Shown: positions 7,902 through 16,815, numbered from the stretch's first letter. The stretch: 64,000 bases of DNA from Micromonospora sp. RHAY321 (GCF_023896955.1 NZ_JAMHIW010000003.1:372001-436000); one strand, 5' to 3'. A program made the numbers and translations. The notes: generated by a model from the letters alone, not told the origin.

Positions 7902-8804
7902 TCAGGTGCCGGGACGGCGGCCGATCAGCACCACCCGGGTGCCCACCTTCCCCAACTCCCACATCCGGACGGCGTCGGCGTGCAACAGGTTGACGCACCC
8001 GTGCGAGCCGATCGACTTCTCGTGCAGGTAGGTGGTGGTCTCGTGGAAGCCCATCCCCTGGGTAAAGTGCTGCCAGTACGGCAGCCACACCTCGTACGGG
8101 TCGGACCACTCCTTGGGGTTGCGGTAGTTGACGGTGTACGTGCCGGCGGGGGTGCGGTAGCCGGACATTCCGGTCCGGGTCACGGTCGGCGCCATGATCA
8201 CCTTGCCGTCGCGGACCGCCCAGACGGTCTGCCGGGTCAGGTCCACGCAGAACGTGGTGCCCTTGCCGGTCTTGCAGCGCGCCGGATCGGTGGTGGCGAG
8301 CCGCTGGGCCACGTCGTGGGTGGTCGGCCCGGCGCGCCCCTCGACGGGGCGGATGCCGTACCGGCGCTGGAACTTCTTGATGGCGGCGCAGTCGGCGGCG
8401 GACTGGCGGCCGTCGACGGTCACCGACCCGAACCCGCCCAACCGGGCCAGGTAGGTCTCCACCGCGCGCTGGTGCTCGCCCTGCGGGCACCCGGCGACCG
8501 GTGCGACGGTGCTGGTGGTCGGCTTCGGCGTGGCGCTGCGGGTCGGTTTCGGCGTGACGCTGGCCGTCGGTTTCGGCGTGGCGCTCCGGGTCGGCTTCGG
8601 CGTCGACGCGGTCGGCGTGGGCCGGCCGCGCTGGTCCGGCCCGGACGTGCCGCTCGCCCCCGTTGTCTGTTCCGCCGCACCCGCAGGGGCGGCTCCCCCG
8701 CCGCCACCCCCGCCGGCCTGCGGATCGAACGCGCACGCACCGGCGCCGACCAGCGTGACCACCATCAGGGCGACGAGCCGGGAAGTGATCCGGACATGCT
8801 TCAT
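7902..8804 (-). CDS. L,D-transpeptidase lipoprotein with peptidoglycan-binding domain
   Basis: 300 residues from the ATG at 8804, which has GGGAGG upstream. The N-terminal hydrophobic signal ends in a weak lipobox (AGAC), suggesting membrane anchoring outside the cell. A low-complexity linker (residues about 28-95) is built from TPKPT repeats. A peptidoglycan-binding-like region follows (about 105-165). The YkuD catalytic domain at about 170-298 has the hallmark SHGC, with catalytic Cys270 and His268. The enzyme would form 3-3 cross-links in peptidoglycan or attach proteins to it. It is transcribed divergently from XPB, with 173 bases between the starts. Confidence 0.88.
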   Translation of the reverse strand: MKHVRITSRLVALMVVTLVGAGACAFDPQAGGGGGGGAAPAGAAEQTTGASGTSGPDQRGRPTPTASTPKPTRSATPKPTASVTPKPTRSATPKPTTSTVAPVAGCPQGEHQRAVETYLARLGGFGSVTVDGRQSAADCAAIKKFQRRYGIRPVEGRAGPTTHDVAQRLATTDPARCKTGKGTTFCVDLTRQTVWAVRDGKVIMAPTVTRTGMSGYRTPAGTYTVNYRNPKEWSDPYEVWLPYWQHFTQGMGFHETTTYLHEKSIGSHGCVNLLHADAVRMWELGKVGTRVVLIGRRPGT

Positions 8805-8977
8805 GGTGCCTCCCCTGGACAGTCGTCCCTTTCCTAGACGTTCGTGAGTGCCATCTCGGTTGCGCCCGGTGAGCATCTTTCTTCCGACATCCCGCACCGT
8901 GCAACACTGGATGGTCGGCCGGCGGCGGGTAAGCAGACGCCACGACCGGACGGCCAACCGGAGGAGAGGACGCTGGC

Positions 8978-10657
8978 GTGAGCGGTGGACCACTGATCGT
9001 TCAGTCGGACAAGACCCTGCTGCTGGAGATCGACCACCCGGACGCGCAGGCCTGCCGAATGGCGATCGCGCCCTTCGCCGAGCTGGAGCGCTCTCCCGAG
9101 CACGTGCACACCTACCGGCTGACCCCGCTCGGGCTGTGGAACGCCCGGGCCGCGGGGCACGACGCCGAGGGCGTGGTCGACTCCCTGATCAAGTACTCGC
9201 GCTACCCGGTGCCGCACGCGTTGCTGGTGGACGTGGCCGACACGATGGACCGCTACGGCCGACTTCAGCTCGCCAACGACCCGGCGTACGGCCTGGTGCT
9301 GCGGGCGCTCGACCGGCTGGTGCTGATCGAGGTGGCCAAGAGCAAGAAGCTCGCCGGCATGCTCGGCAACAAGATCGACGACGACACGATCCAGGTGCAC
9401 CCGTCCGAGCGGGGCCGGCTCAAGCAGGCGCTGCTGAAGCTGGGCTGGCCAGCGGAGGACCTGGCCGGCTACGTCGACGGTGAGGCGCACCCGATCGAGC
9501 TGGCCGAGGCCGGCAAGGACGGCCGCAAGCCGTGGACGCTGCGGTCGTACCAGCGGGAGGCCGTGGAGGCGTTCTGGGCCGGCGGGTCGGGCGTCGTGGT
9601 GCTGCCCTGCGGCGCCGGCAAGACCCTGGTGGGCGCGGCGGCGATGGCCGAGGCGAAGGCGACCACGCTGATCCTGGTCACCAACACGGTGGCTGGCCGG
9701 CAGTGGAAGCGGGAGTTGATCGCGCGCACGTCGCTGACCGAGGAGGAGATCGGGGAGTACTCGGGCGACCGCAAGGAGATCCGGCCGGTCACCATCGCCA
9801 CGTACCAGGTGCTCACCTCGCGGCGCGGTGGCGCGTTCACCCACCTGGACCTGTTCGGGGCGCGCGACTGGGGCCTGGTCGTCTACGACGAGGTCCACCT
9901 GCTGCCCGCGCCGATCTTCCGGTTCACCGCGGATCTCCAGGCCCGCCGCCGGCTCGGCCTGACGGCCACTCTGGTCCGCGAGGACGGCCGGGAGGGCGAC
10001 GTGTTCAGCCTGATCGGCCCGAAGCGGTACGACGCGCCGTGGAAGGACATCGAGTCGCAGGGCTGGATCGCCCCGGCCGAGTGCACCGAGGTCCGGGTGA
10101 CGCTGACCGACGCGGAGCGGATGTCGTACGCGACGGCGGAGGCCGAGGAGCGCTACCGGATGGCGGCGACCGCGCGCACCAAGCTGCCGGTGGTGAAGGC
10201 ACTGGTCGAGCGACACCCCGAGGACCAGGTGCTGGTGATCGGCGCCTACATCGACCAGTTGCACCAGCTCGGCGAATACCTGGATGCGCCGATCATCCAG
10301 GGCTCGACGACCAACAAGGAGCGGGAACGGCTCTTCGACGCGTTCCGGTCCGGGGAGATCCGCACGCTGGTCATCTCCAAGGTCGGCAACTTCTCCATCG
10401 ACCTGCCCGAGGCGGCGGTGGCGATCCAGGTGTCGGGGACGTTCGGCTCCCGGCAGGAGGAGGCGCAGCGGCTGGGCCGGGTGCTGCGCCCGAAGGCCGA
10501 CGGTCGGCAGGCGCACTTCTACACGGTGGTCTCGCGGGACACGATCGACACCGAGTACGCCGCGCACCGGCAGCGCTTCCTCGCCGAGCAGGGTTACGCG
10601 TACACGATCATCGACGCCGACGACGTCCTCGGCCCGAAGCTGCCCAGCGTGGACTGA
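8978..10657 (+). CDS. DNA repair helicase, XPB/ERCC3 type
   Basis: 559 residues, the usual length for bacterial XPB. An N-terminal region of about 190 residues precedes a superfamily 2 helicase core. Walker A is CGAGKT (residues 211-216), motif II is DEVH (304-307, the DEVH form typical of XPB), motif III is TAT after LGL, and motif VI is QRLGRVLRP. The GTG start has GGAGGAG about 9 bases upstream. It is a 3'-5' ATP-dependent helicase acting in DNA repair. The partner protein lies at 5050-7536, with the transpeptidase pair between them on the other strand. Convergent terminator at 10700. Confidence 0.92.
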   Translation: MSGGPLIVQSDKTLLLEIDHPDAQACRMAIAPFAELERSPEHVHTYRLTPLGLWNARAAGHDAEGVVDSLIKYSRYPVPHALLVDVADTMDRYGRLQLANDPAYGLVLRALDRLVLIEVAKSKKLAGMLGNKIDDDTIQVHPSERGRLKQALLKLGWPAEDLAGYVDGEAHPIELAEAGKDGRKPWTLRSYQREAVEAFWAGGSGVVVLPCGAGKTLVGAAAMAEAKATTLILVTNTVAGRQWKRELIARTSLTEEEIGEYSGDRKEIRPVTIATYQVLTSRRGGAFTHLDLFGARDWGLVVYDEVHLLPAPIFRFTADLQARRRLGLTATLVREDGREGDVFSLIGPKRYDAPWKDIESQGWIAPAECTEVRVTLTDAERMSYATAEAEERYRMAATARTKLPVVKALVERHPEDQVLVIGAYIDQLHQLGEYLDAPIIQGSTTNKERERLFDAFRSGEIRTLVISKVGNFSIDLPEAAVAIQVSGTFGSRQEEAQRLGRVLRPKADGRQAHFYTVVSRDTIDTEYAAHRQRFLAEQGYAYTIIDADDVLGPKLPSVD

Positions 10658-10699
10658 AGCTGACTGCCCGGACGCCCGCGTCGAGGGCTGACGCAGCGT

Positions 10700-10739
10700 G
10701 ACGCGGTGGGCCGTCCCGGACGGGACAGCCCACCGCGTC
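10700..10739. terminator. GC-rich hairpin between convergent genes
   Basis: Perfect 12-bp stem GACGCGGTGGGC (10700-10711) with its complement (10728-10739). The loop contains a second short palindrome, GTCCCGGACGGGAC. It lies between the XPB stop and the stop of the large secreted-protein gene, so it probably works in both directions. Confidence 0.75.
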
Positions 10740-10748
10740 GACGCCCGG

Positions 10749-13661
10749 TCAGGAGTAGTTGACCAGGAAGTAGTAGTTCGTCGTGTCGGTCCATGCCCCG
10801 TCGGCCGTGCGTCCGCGCACCCTCATGGTGTGCGAGCTGGCCGATGTCGGCGTGTAGCTCGCGGTGGCGACGCCGGCGGGGTTTGCCGCCACCGTCACCG
10901 GCTGCCCGTCGTCGACCGTGTACTCGAACTCCACCACACCCGGACTGCCCTGGGTGAAGGTGAAGTCACCCGGTACGCCCACGCCACCGGCCCACTGGTT
11001 GTCCGGGTAGGTGCTCGACGACACCAGCGGCGCCGTGCCGACCAGGAACGGGTAGTCCGTCTGTGGCGTGTACTCGCCCGCCCCGGTCCGACCCCGCACC
11101 GAGAACACGTTCGCGCCGTTGCGATCCATGGTCACCGAGATGTCGGTCACCAGCGCGTCGGGAGTCTTCGGCACGCTCTGCCAGGCGCCGCCGTTGAGCT
11201 GGTACTCGAAGGTCGTCACCTCGCCGATCTCGGTGTATACCCCGAACCCGCCGATCGCGCCGATCCCGCCCCGGGGGGTGTACTCGTCGTAGGCGCTGTT
11301 CACGTTCACCCGCGGGTCGCGTACGCGGAAGAAGTACCGCCGTTCCGCGCTGACCGTGCCATCGGCCGCCCGGCTGGTGACCGTCAGCAGGGTGTACCCG
11401 GGATGCGTCGGCGTGACCTCGATCGTGGCCCTACCGTCCGTTCCGGCGGCCACGACCTGCTCCTCACCGCTGTACTCCAGCACGTAGCGGTACTCGACCA
11501 CGTCGGAGCGGCCCGGGTTGAAGGTGACCCTGCCCGTCTGGCCTGGCTGGCCGGCGGAGTCGCTCTCGGGGTAGTCGCTGGAGGTCACCACCGGTGCGTC
11601 GCTGACCTCGAACGTGTACGTCCGGGTCGGCGAGAAGGTCCCGTCGAGGAAGCGCGTACGCACCGTCAACGTGTTCCTGCCGGAGTGATCAGGGGCGAGC
11701 GTCACCCGAGCCCAGCTGTACTCCGGGTCGACGGTCTGCTCAGGCCCGTCGTTGAGCCGGTAGAGGTAGGCGTCCACGTCCGGCATCGCGGTGTCGAAGT
11801 TGAACTCACCGGGGATGCCCACGCCGCCCCACACGCCGCCCTCGTAGTACGTGCTCGAGTAGACGGTCGGCTTGATGTCGATGACATTGAACTGATACTG
11901 CACGACCTCCGAAACGGTGCCGTCGGCGCTGATGCTGCGCACGTTCAGCACGTACCAGTTCGGCTCCGTCGGCGTCCAGCGCAGCACCGCGGTGCCGTCC
12001 GCTGCCGCTTCGACGCGTTGCATCTCGTCGTAGAGGAACCCGTACTCGTACGCCACCACTCCGACTCGGCCCGGGCGGAAGGTAAAGCTGCCGGGACGAT
12101 CCACCACACCGTCGTGGTCCGGGAAGGCGAAGTCGGCGGACTCCACGATCGGGGTGTCACGGACCGACAGGTCCTCGGTGTGTGCGCCGACGAACTCGGT
12201 GCCGGCGTAGCTGCGCACCTGGAGCTTGATGACACCAGCCTGCGTGAACACCACGGGGACGTCGGTTGTGCCGTCGACCTTCGCCGGGACCCTGACCTCG
12301 TCGCCGTCACCGATCCGGTAGCCGAACTCCGTGACCCCCTCGACATTGGTCGAGATCGCCAGTTGGCTCGGCAGGCCGACACCACCCATCGTCACCCGCA
12401 CCTGCGGTGCCGTGGATTTCACGAGGAACCGGTACTCGGTCACCTCGGAGGAGTTCGACGCGCTGTCCACACTGCGGACGCTCAGGTACTCGACGAACGA
12501 GGTCGGAGTGTATTCAAGGGTGACGTCCGCGCCGGGTGCGGGCGCGGGGAGGTAGTTGTACGTCTCGCCGAAGCGCCCCCAGTAGTAGCCGACCACGTCC
12601 GGCGTGCCGTTGGCCTTGAAGGTGAACGTCCCCGGTACTCCCGAACCACCGTGCGACTCACCGTCATCCGGGTACTTCGCCGAGGTGACCACGGGTGCGG
12701 CCGGCCGCTGCCCGTCCACCTTCACGTAGCACGGCTTGGCCCACGGCGAGTAGTCGTGACCGTCGTAGGCGCGGGCGGTCCAGGCAACCACTGTTCCGTG
12801 CGGGTACTGCCCCATCTCCCAGGCGACCTTGGAGAGATGGCCTCCGTAACTCGAACCGAACCGTTCGGAACGCTGGTCCTTCTGGCCGACCGGCCAGGCG
12901 GCGAACTGTCCGTTGTAGTTCGAATCGTTGCTGTTCGCATCCGCGCCCCGGACCATGAAGGTGTAGCTGCGCGCCCCCACCGGCTGCGGGTTCTCCTTGG
13001 TGCCGCAGGACCACGACGGAAACTCGAGCCCGATCTGCGCCACCGTCGGTGCGTGGTTGGCCTCGCTGCGGATAGCCGGGAACGGGCGGAGCTTACGGCC
13101 GTGGGAGAGGTTGCCCTCGTGGACCTGCGGCACGCGGATTTCGACGGTGAGAGTCTGTTGGTCCTGATTCGCCAGCTTCTGCAAGGCGGGCATGATGTCC
13201 CAGACCAGATAGCCGGGGCATGTGGCTTCGCCACCGGCCTGGACGGTGCCGAGCAACTCACGTCGGCGCGGCGTTGCCTGCCAGCTCGTGGTCGCCTTGA
13301 TCGGATCGGTGCGCCAGAGCTCGACCGGCTGGGCCGATGCGCAGTCAGCGGCCGATCGCTCCGCGATGACCAGGTCCGCCTTGTGGATGATGGCTTTACG
13401 GAAGCGCGAGATGTCGAAGGTGAAGTAGGACCGGGATTTGTGCTTGTTTCCGGCCTCGTCCGCCCAGGCGCCGATCGGCGCGTCACCGGAAGGGTTGACG
13501 AACGACTGTTTCGGCAGGTGAGAGTCGGTGTACGCCCAGCCGGACCTGGTTACGTCCCACTGCTCGTAGGCCTGTGCAGGCGTGGCGGTGACGCTGACGA
13601 ACCCCGCACCGAGCACGATCCCGAGTGATGCGGCCAGTAATCTTCGTGCGCGCGCGATCAA
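10749..13661 (-). CDS. Large secreted protein with DNRLRE-like domain and seven Ig-like repeats
   Basis: About 970 residues. The start is uncertain: TTG at 13661 gives a clean Sec signal peptide (IARARRLLAASLGIVLGAG ... ending AQA), with GGGGGGA 5 bases upstream. A longer frame to a GTG at 13748 adds a charged leader. After the signal comes a DNRLRE-like region (about 25-190), then an Ig/fibronectin-like region. Seven repeats of roughly 90 residues follow, starting near 324, 417, 503, 598, 688, 782 and 878. Most begin P-x-V-x-S-x-x-Y and contain GGxGxPGxFxF. No catalytic motif or LPxTG anchor is visible. An adhesive or surface-matrix role is a guess. Confidence 0.75.
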   Translation of the reverse strand: MIARARRLLAASLGIVLGAGFVSVTATPAQAYEQWDVTRSGWAYTDSHLPKQSFVNPSGDAPIGAWADEAGNKHKSRSYFTFDISRFRKAIIHKADLVIAERSAADCASAQPVELWRTDPIKATTSWQATPRRRELLGTVQAGGEATCPGYLVWDIMPALQKLANQDQQTLTVEIRVPQVHEGNLSHGRKLRPFPAIRSEANHAPTVAQIGLEFPSWSCGTKENPQPVGARSYTFMVRGADANSNDSNYNGQFAAWPVGQKDQRSERFGSSYGGHLSKVAWEMGQYPHGTVVAWTARAYDGHDYSPWAKPCYVKVDGQRPAAPVVTSAKYPDDGESHGGSGVPGTFTFKANGTPDVVGYYWGRFGETYNYLPAPAPGADVTLEYTPTSFVEYLSVRSVDSASNSSEVTEYRFLVKSTAPQVRVTMGGVGLPSQLAISTNVEGVTEFGYRIGDGDEVRVPAKVDGTTDVPVVFTQAGVIKLQVRSYAGTEFVGAHTEDLSVRDTPIVESADFAFPDHDGVVDRPGSFTFRPGRVGVVAYEYGFLYDEMQRVEAAADGTAVLRWTPTEPNWYVLNVRSISADGTVSEVVQYQFNVIDIKPTVYSSTYYEGGVWGGVGIPGEFNFDTAMPDVDAYLYRLNDGPEQTVDPEYSWARVTLAPDHSGRNTLTVRTRFLDGTFSPTRTYTFEVSDAPVVTSSDYPESDSAGQPGQTGRVTFNPGRSDVVEYRYVLEYSGEEQVVAAGTDGRATIEVTPTHPGYTLLTVTSRAADGTVSAERRYFFRVRDPRVNVNSAYDEYTPRGGIGAIGGFGVYTEIGEVTTFEYQLNGGAWQSVPKTPDALVTDISVTMDRNGANVFSVRGRTGAGEYTPQTDYPFLVGTAPLVSSSTYPDNQWAGGVGVPGDFTFTQGSPGVVEFEYTVDDGQPVTVAANPAGVATASYTPTSASSHTMRVRGRTADGAWTDTTNYYFLVNYS

Positions 13662-14008
13662 TGTGTCCCCCCGTTGACGATGGCGTGCGTCGCCATGGCG
13701 GGGCCGAGCATATCGAGGTGCGGCAACGCGCCACGTACCCGATTTCACGTCGTCTCCGGCCGTGAACGGGCGAGGTCGAGGAATGAAGGGTGCGCCTCAA
13801 CCGGCGATCTGAGTGAGCAGGAAATCGAGGACCGCTCCACCGGGACACCGGACCGATCGCCGCGGTTGTGCTCGACTCCGGCCTGACTCCGCGACGAAGA
13901 CGCCGCGACCCGGTCGGCCCCCCAGCAGCGCACGGGGTAGGACCGCGGCTTTCGGCTGACTAGTATCGATCCGATCACCCGCCCGGTGTACACGCAGGAG
14001 GCAGAGCC
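13662..14008. other. Intergenic region between divergent genes
   Basis: About 350 bases between the start of the large secreted protein and the small membrane protein at 14009. I see no conserved coding frame. A TAGTAT hexamer at about 13960 lies some 45 bases before the GTG at 14009 and could be a -10 element, without a convincing -35. The rest holds nothing I can name. Confidence 0.4.
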
Positions 14009-14311
14009 GTGATTGTGCTGTCGCGCTTCACGCATCTGCTGTTCGGGCCGATGTTCGTCTTCGCAGGCGGCCTGCTCATCTGGCTGCGTGAACCTGTCGG
14101 GCTCGTCGTCTTCGGGGTGGTTCTCCTCCTCGTCGGCCTGTACAGCCTGTGGCAGTCGTATCTGGGCTTCAGAGCCGGCCTACCGTGGTTCGAACCGGAG
14201 ACGACGGACCCGCTGGCGAAGGGTTCCTGTCGACGATGTGCAGGCAGTGGCTGGGTTCGTGGCCGCGTCAACGGTGAACGCTGCGCCTGCGTACAAAAGA
14301 TCGATTTCTAG
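14009..14311 (+). CDS. Small membrane protein with DnaJ-like Cys motif
   Basis: 100 residues. The GTG start is supported by AGGAGG with an 8-base gap. Two hydrophobic helices (about residues 9-26 and 30-51) are followed by a short soluble tail. The tail contains CRRCAGSGWVRGRVNGERC and then CAC: a CxxCxGxG unit followed about 14 residues later by a second Cys pair. This is the spacing of half a DnaJ zinc centre and could bind zinc. I know no named family with this architecture. It is divergent from the secreted repeat protein and convergent with 14329. Confidence 0.7.
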   Translation: MIVLSRFTHLLFGPMFVFAGGLLIWLREPVGLVVFGVVLLLVGLYSLWQSYLGFRAGLPWFEPETTDPLAKGSCRRCAGSGWVRGRVNGERCACVQKIDF

Positions 14312-14328
14312 ACCGCGAGGTCGACCGG

Positions 14329-15054
14329 TCACGAGGTTGGCGGTGGGCACCGGTCGGGGAGCGTGACCTCGCCCGGCCGGTGGTCGAACGTGGTCATCGT
14401 GAACCACTCGTCCAGCTCCGGGTCGAAGAGGTTCTGCAGGCCGAACTGCAACACCTGCCACCACCGGCTCGGGTCCCGCTGGTCGACGTAGATGTCACCG
14501 AGCGCGATCGGGAACCGGAAGAACTCGCCCGGTACCGTGGACCCCCCGACGACACCAACCCGCCAGTGGTCGACGTACCGATCCTTCTCCCCCTGCAGGA
14601 TCTCCCGTCCCACGAAGCGCGCGGTCTTCAGCCTGTCGTTGAAGATCTGGCGGTTGAAGAACCCCGGGACCTTGCTGCACGCGCGTGGCGGGTGGAGCGG
14701 GATGTTCGGCCACCTGTAGGTGAGCGTGTAGAGCGTGTTCTCGTAGATCAGGTTCGTGAACCAGATCGGATGCTCCGGGCCACCAGCGATCATCTGGCTG
14801 TTGCCGCCCCTGCCCTGCCAGGTGAACGGAACGTCGATGCCCAGGTCACGGACGATGTACCGGCCGGTGCCCTGGAAGTCGGCGGGAAGCAGCGGCGGGC
14901 GCGGCTCGCGCGCTTCGGGGGCCACCGAACCGTCGGCCTGGGCGGCGCGGGGCAGCGGCGCCGCCGCCGGACCGGGCGCGATCACCCCGAGGGCGAACAG
15001 TCCGCCGGCCACGGCCGACACCACCATCCGACGTGTATGCCTCGACGCCACCAT
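14329..15054 (-). CDS. Secreted protein of unknown function
   Basis: 241 residues from the ATG at 15054, which has GGAGGG five bases upstream; a longer frame to 15168 lacks a signal. The N-terminus (RRMVVSAVAGGLFALGVIAPG, broken here as a signal peptide of about 35 residues ending AAAP) predicts export. The mature part is rich in aromatic residues and has two Cys, one in the middle (RACSKVPG) and one near the end (DRCPPP), which could form a disulfide. No enzyme motif is visible and I do not recognise the family. Confidence 0.65.
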   Translation of the reverse strand: MVASRHTRRMVVSAVAGGLFALGVIAPGPAAAPLPRAAQADGSVAPEAREPRPPLLPADFQGTGRYIVRDLGIDVPFTWQGRGGNSQMIAGGPEHPIWFTNLIYENTLYTLTYRWPNIPLHPPRACSKVPGFFNRQIFNDRLKTARFVGREILQGEKDRYVDHWRVGVVGGSTVPGEFFRFPIALGDIYVDQRDPSRWWQVLQFGLQNLFDPELDEWFTMTTFDHRPGEVTLPDRCPPPTS

Positions 15055-15249
15055 TGCCCTCCGCCGGGTGTGAGAGTGCCACCTGCCTTCCGCGCAGCGT
15101 ATGAGCAGGCAAAACGTGAGAGATGACGGAACGCGTCGGCTCCACCGGACGGGTGAGGCGACGCGCATCGGCCCGGCACAGGTGTCTGTCTCACGCGCTG
15201 TCGACCTGATGGCGTCAACGAATCAGCCGACCGCGCGTCCGCCCCCGAC

Positions 15250-16161
15250 TCAGCGGCTCAGGGCGGTCTCCCGCTCCATGTGCGACAGCTTCTCGGGATT
15301 GCGCACCGCGTAGAGGCCGGTGATGAGGCCGTCGTCGATGCGCACGGCCAGGACGGTGTCGAGCTCTCCGTTGAGCCGGACAATCAGCGCCGGGTAGCCA
15401 TTGACCTGCGCCGGCCGCAGCGACGAGATGTCGACGATCCGGCCCCAGCCGCCAGCCAGCAGGCGGGCGACCTTGTCGGCCCCCACGATGGGCCGCGGGA
15501 CGGCCTGCTTGACTCCGCCACCGTCGCCGAGCAGGACGACATCCGGGGCGAGGATGTCGAGCAGCCTCTGCAGATCGCCGGTCTCGACCGCCCGCTGGAA
15601 CGCGTCGAGCGCGTACCGCGTCTCTGCCGCCGACACGACCCGGCGCGGCCGGCGCGCCGCGACGTGCGCCCGGGCCCGGTGGGCGATCTGACGGACCGCG
15701 GCGGGGCTCTTGTCGACGGCTTCGGCGATCTCGTCGTACCCGATGTCGAACACCTCGCGCAGCACGAACACCGCCCGTTCGGTCGGCCCGAGCGTCTCCA
15801 GCACCAGCAGCATCGCCATCGAGACGCTGTCGGCCAGCGCGACGTCCTCGGCCACGTCGGGCGCGGTGAGCAGCGGCTCGGGCAGCCAGGAGCCGACGTA
15901 GGACTCTCTGCGGCGGCCGAGCGTCCGCAGCCGGGTGAGTGACTGCCGGGTGGTGATGCGGACCAGGTAGGCGCGCTGGTCCCGGACCGCGCCGAGGTCG
16001 ACGCCGGCCCACCGCAGCCAGGTTTCCTGGAGTACGTCCTCCGCGTCGGCGGCCGAGCCGAGCATTTCGTACGCGACGGTGAAGAGCAGGTTGCGGTGGG
16101 CGAGGAACGCCTCGGTGGCCCGGTCCGGGCGGTCGTCGGCGGTCTGCGGCGTGCCCACCAT
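15250..16161 (-). CDS. ECF41-family RNA polymerase sigma factor (SigJ-like)
   Basis: 303 residues from the ATG at 16161, chosen because AGGAG lies 7 bases upstream; ATG 16197 in the same frame has no such site. Region 2 is at about 15-85 (AYEMLGSAADAEDVLQETWL) and region 4 at about 115-175. A long C-terminal SnoaL/NTF2-like extension (about 185-303) contains DGGG near 212, the hallmark of ECF41 factors, whose extension replaces a separate anti-sigma factor. The divergent neighbour is an AhpD-like carboxymuconolactone decarboxylase family protein, the standard ECF41 target. Matching promoter motifs face both ways between them, implying autoregulation. Confidence 0.9.
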   Translation of the reverse strand: MVGTPQTADDRPDRATEAFLAHRNLLFTVAYEMLGSAADAEDVLQETWLRWAGVDLGAVRDQRAYLVRITTRQSLTRLRTLGRRRESYVGSWLPEPLLTAPDVAEDVALADSVSMAMLLVLETLGPTERAVFVLREVFDIGYDEIAEAVDKSPAAVRQIAHRARAHVAARRPRRVVSAAETRYALDAFQRAVETGDLQRLLDILAPDVVLLGDGGGVKQAVPRPIVGADKVARLLAGGWGRIVDISSLRPAQVNGYPALIVRLNGELDTVLAVRIDDGLITGLYAVRNPEKLSHMERETALSR

Positions 16162-16199
16162 GCGTGACTCCTGTTCGCTCTCGACTGCGTCACCCATCA

Positions 16200-16226
16200 G
16201 ATGCCGGACCCGGCCGCCCTGTGACA
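16200..16226 (-). promoter_or_regulatory. Putative ECF41 promoter driving the sigma gene
   Basis: On the minus strand, TGTCACA (16226-16220) is followed after exactly 16 bases by CATC (16203-16200). The reported ECF41 target motif is TGTCACA, 16 bases, CGTC. The -35 matches fully and the -10 at three of four bases. The start codon of the sigma gene is 39 bases downstream. Confidence 0.6.
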
Positions 16227-16260
16227 CGTGCGGCCTGTGGCGGTCGTCACCTGGCCGCGC

Positions 16261-16287
16261 CGTCACAGACCGAGGCAGGCCGGCATC
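16261..16287 (+). promoter_or_regulatory. Putative ECF41 promoter driving the AhpD-like gene
   Basis: CGTCACA (16261-16267), 16 bases, then CATC (16284-16287), the same spacing and -10 variant as the divergent site. The sequence around the -10 is also shared (GGCATCTSATGG in both). The AhpD-like start is 43 bases downstream. Confidence 0.55.
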
Positions 16288-16329
16288 TCATGGTCGTCCG
16301 ATCGGACAACGCGAGTGGAGGACGGAACC

Positions 16330-16815
16330 ATGGACGCCCGATTCAACATGTTCGACAACGAAACTGCCATGAAGTTCGCCAAGCGGTTCGCGAACGCCGG
16401 CCAGGTGATCCAGCGATCGTCGCTGCCGACGTCCACGCAGGAGCTGGTGTCGCTACGGGCCAGCCAGATCAACGGCTGCGGCTGGTGCATCGACATGCAC
16501 ACCAAGGAGGCCGTGGCGGCCGGTGAGAGCGCGGTACGGCTCAACCTGGTGGCCGCCTGGCGTGAGTCGACCGTCTTCACCGAGGCCGAGCAGGCCGCGC
16601 TGGCGCTCGCCGAGGAGGGCACCCGGCTCGCCGACGCCCACCGGGGCGTGTCCGACGAGACGTGGGCTCAGGTGCGCAAGCACTACGACGACGACCAGAT
16701 CGCCGCGCTGGTCGCGCTGGTCGCCCTGATCAACGCGGCCAACCGGCTCGCCGTGATCGTGCACCAGCGCGGCGGTTCCTACCAGCCGGGCATGTTCGCC
16801 GCCGCGTTCGACTGA
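16330..16815 (+). CDS. AhpD-like carboxymuconolactone decarboxylase family protein
   Basis: 161 residues, all-helical. It contains the AhpD-type redox centre C50-G-W-C53-I-D-M-H57 (CxxCxxxH), expected for alkylhydroperoxidase-like proteins that reduce peroxides or act as redox partners. The ATG at 16330 has GGAGG 8 bases upstream. It is divergently paired with an ECF41 sigma factor; this family is the typical ECF41 target, so it is probably induced by that sigma factor through the promoter at 16261. The actual substrate is not known for ECF41-linked members. Confidence 0.9.
   Translation: MDARFNMFDNETAMKFAKRFANAGQVIQRSSLPTSTQELVSLRASQINGCGWCIDMHTKEAVAAGESAVRLNLVAAWRESTVFTEAEQAALALAEEGTRLADAHRGVSDETWAQVRKHYDDDQIAALVALVALINAANRLAVIVHQRGGSYQPGMFAAAFD

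Noticed and set aside
10698..13628. A 976-codon plus-strand frame opposite the large secreted protein
   Set aside because: It lies entirely antisense to a gene with signal peptide and clear repeats. Its translation is His/Arg/Val-rich without domains, the usual mirror frame in GC-rich DNA.
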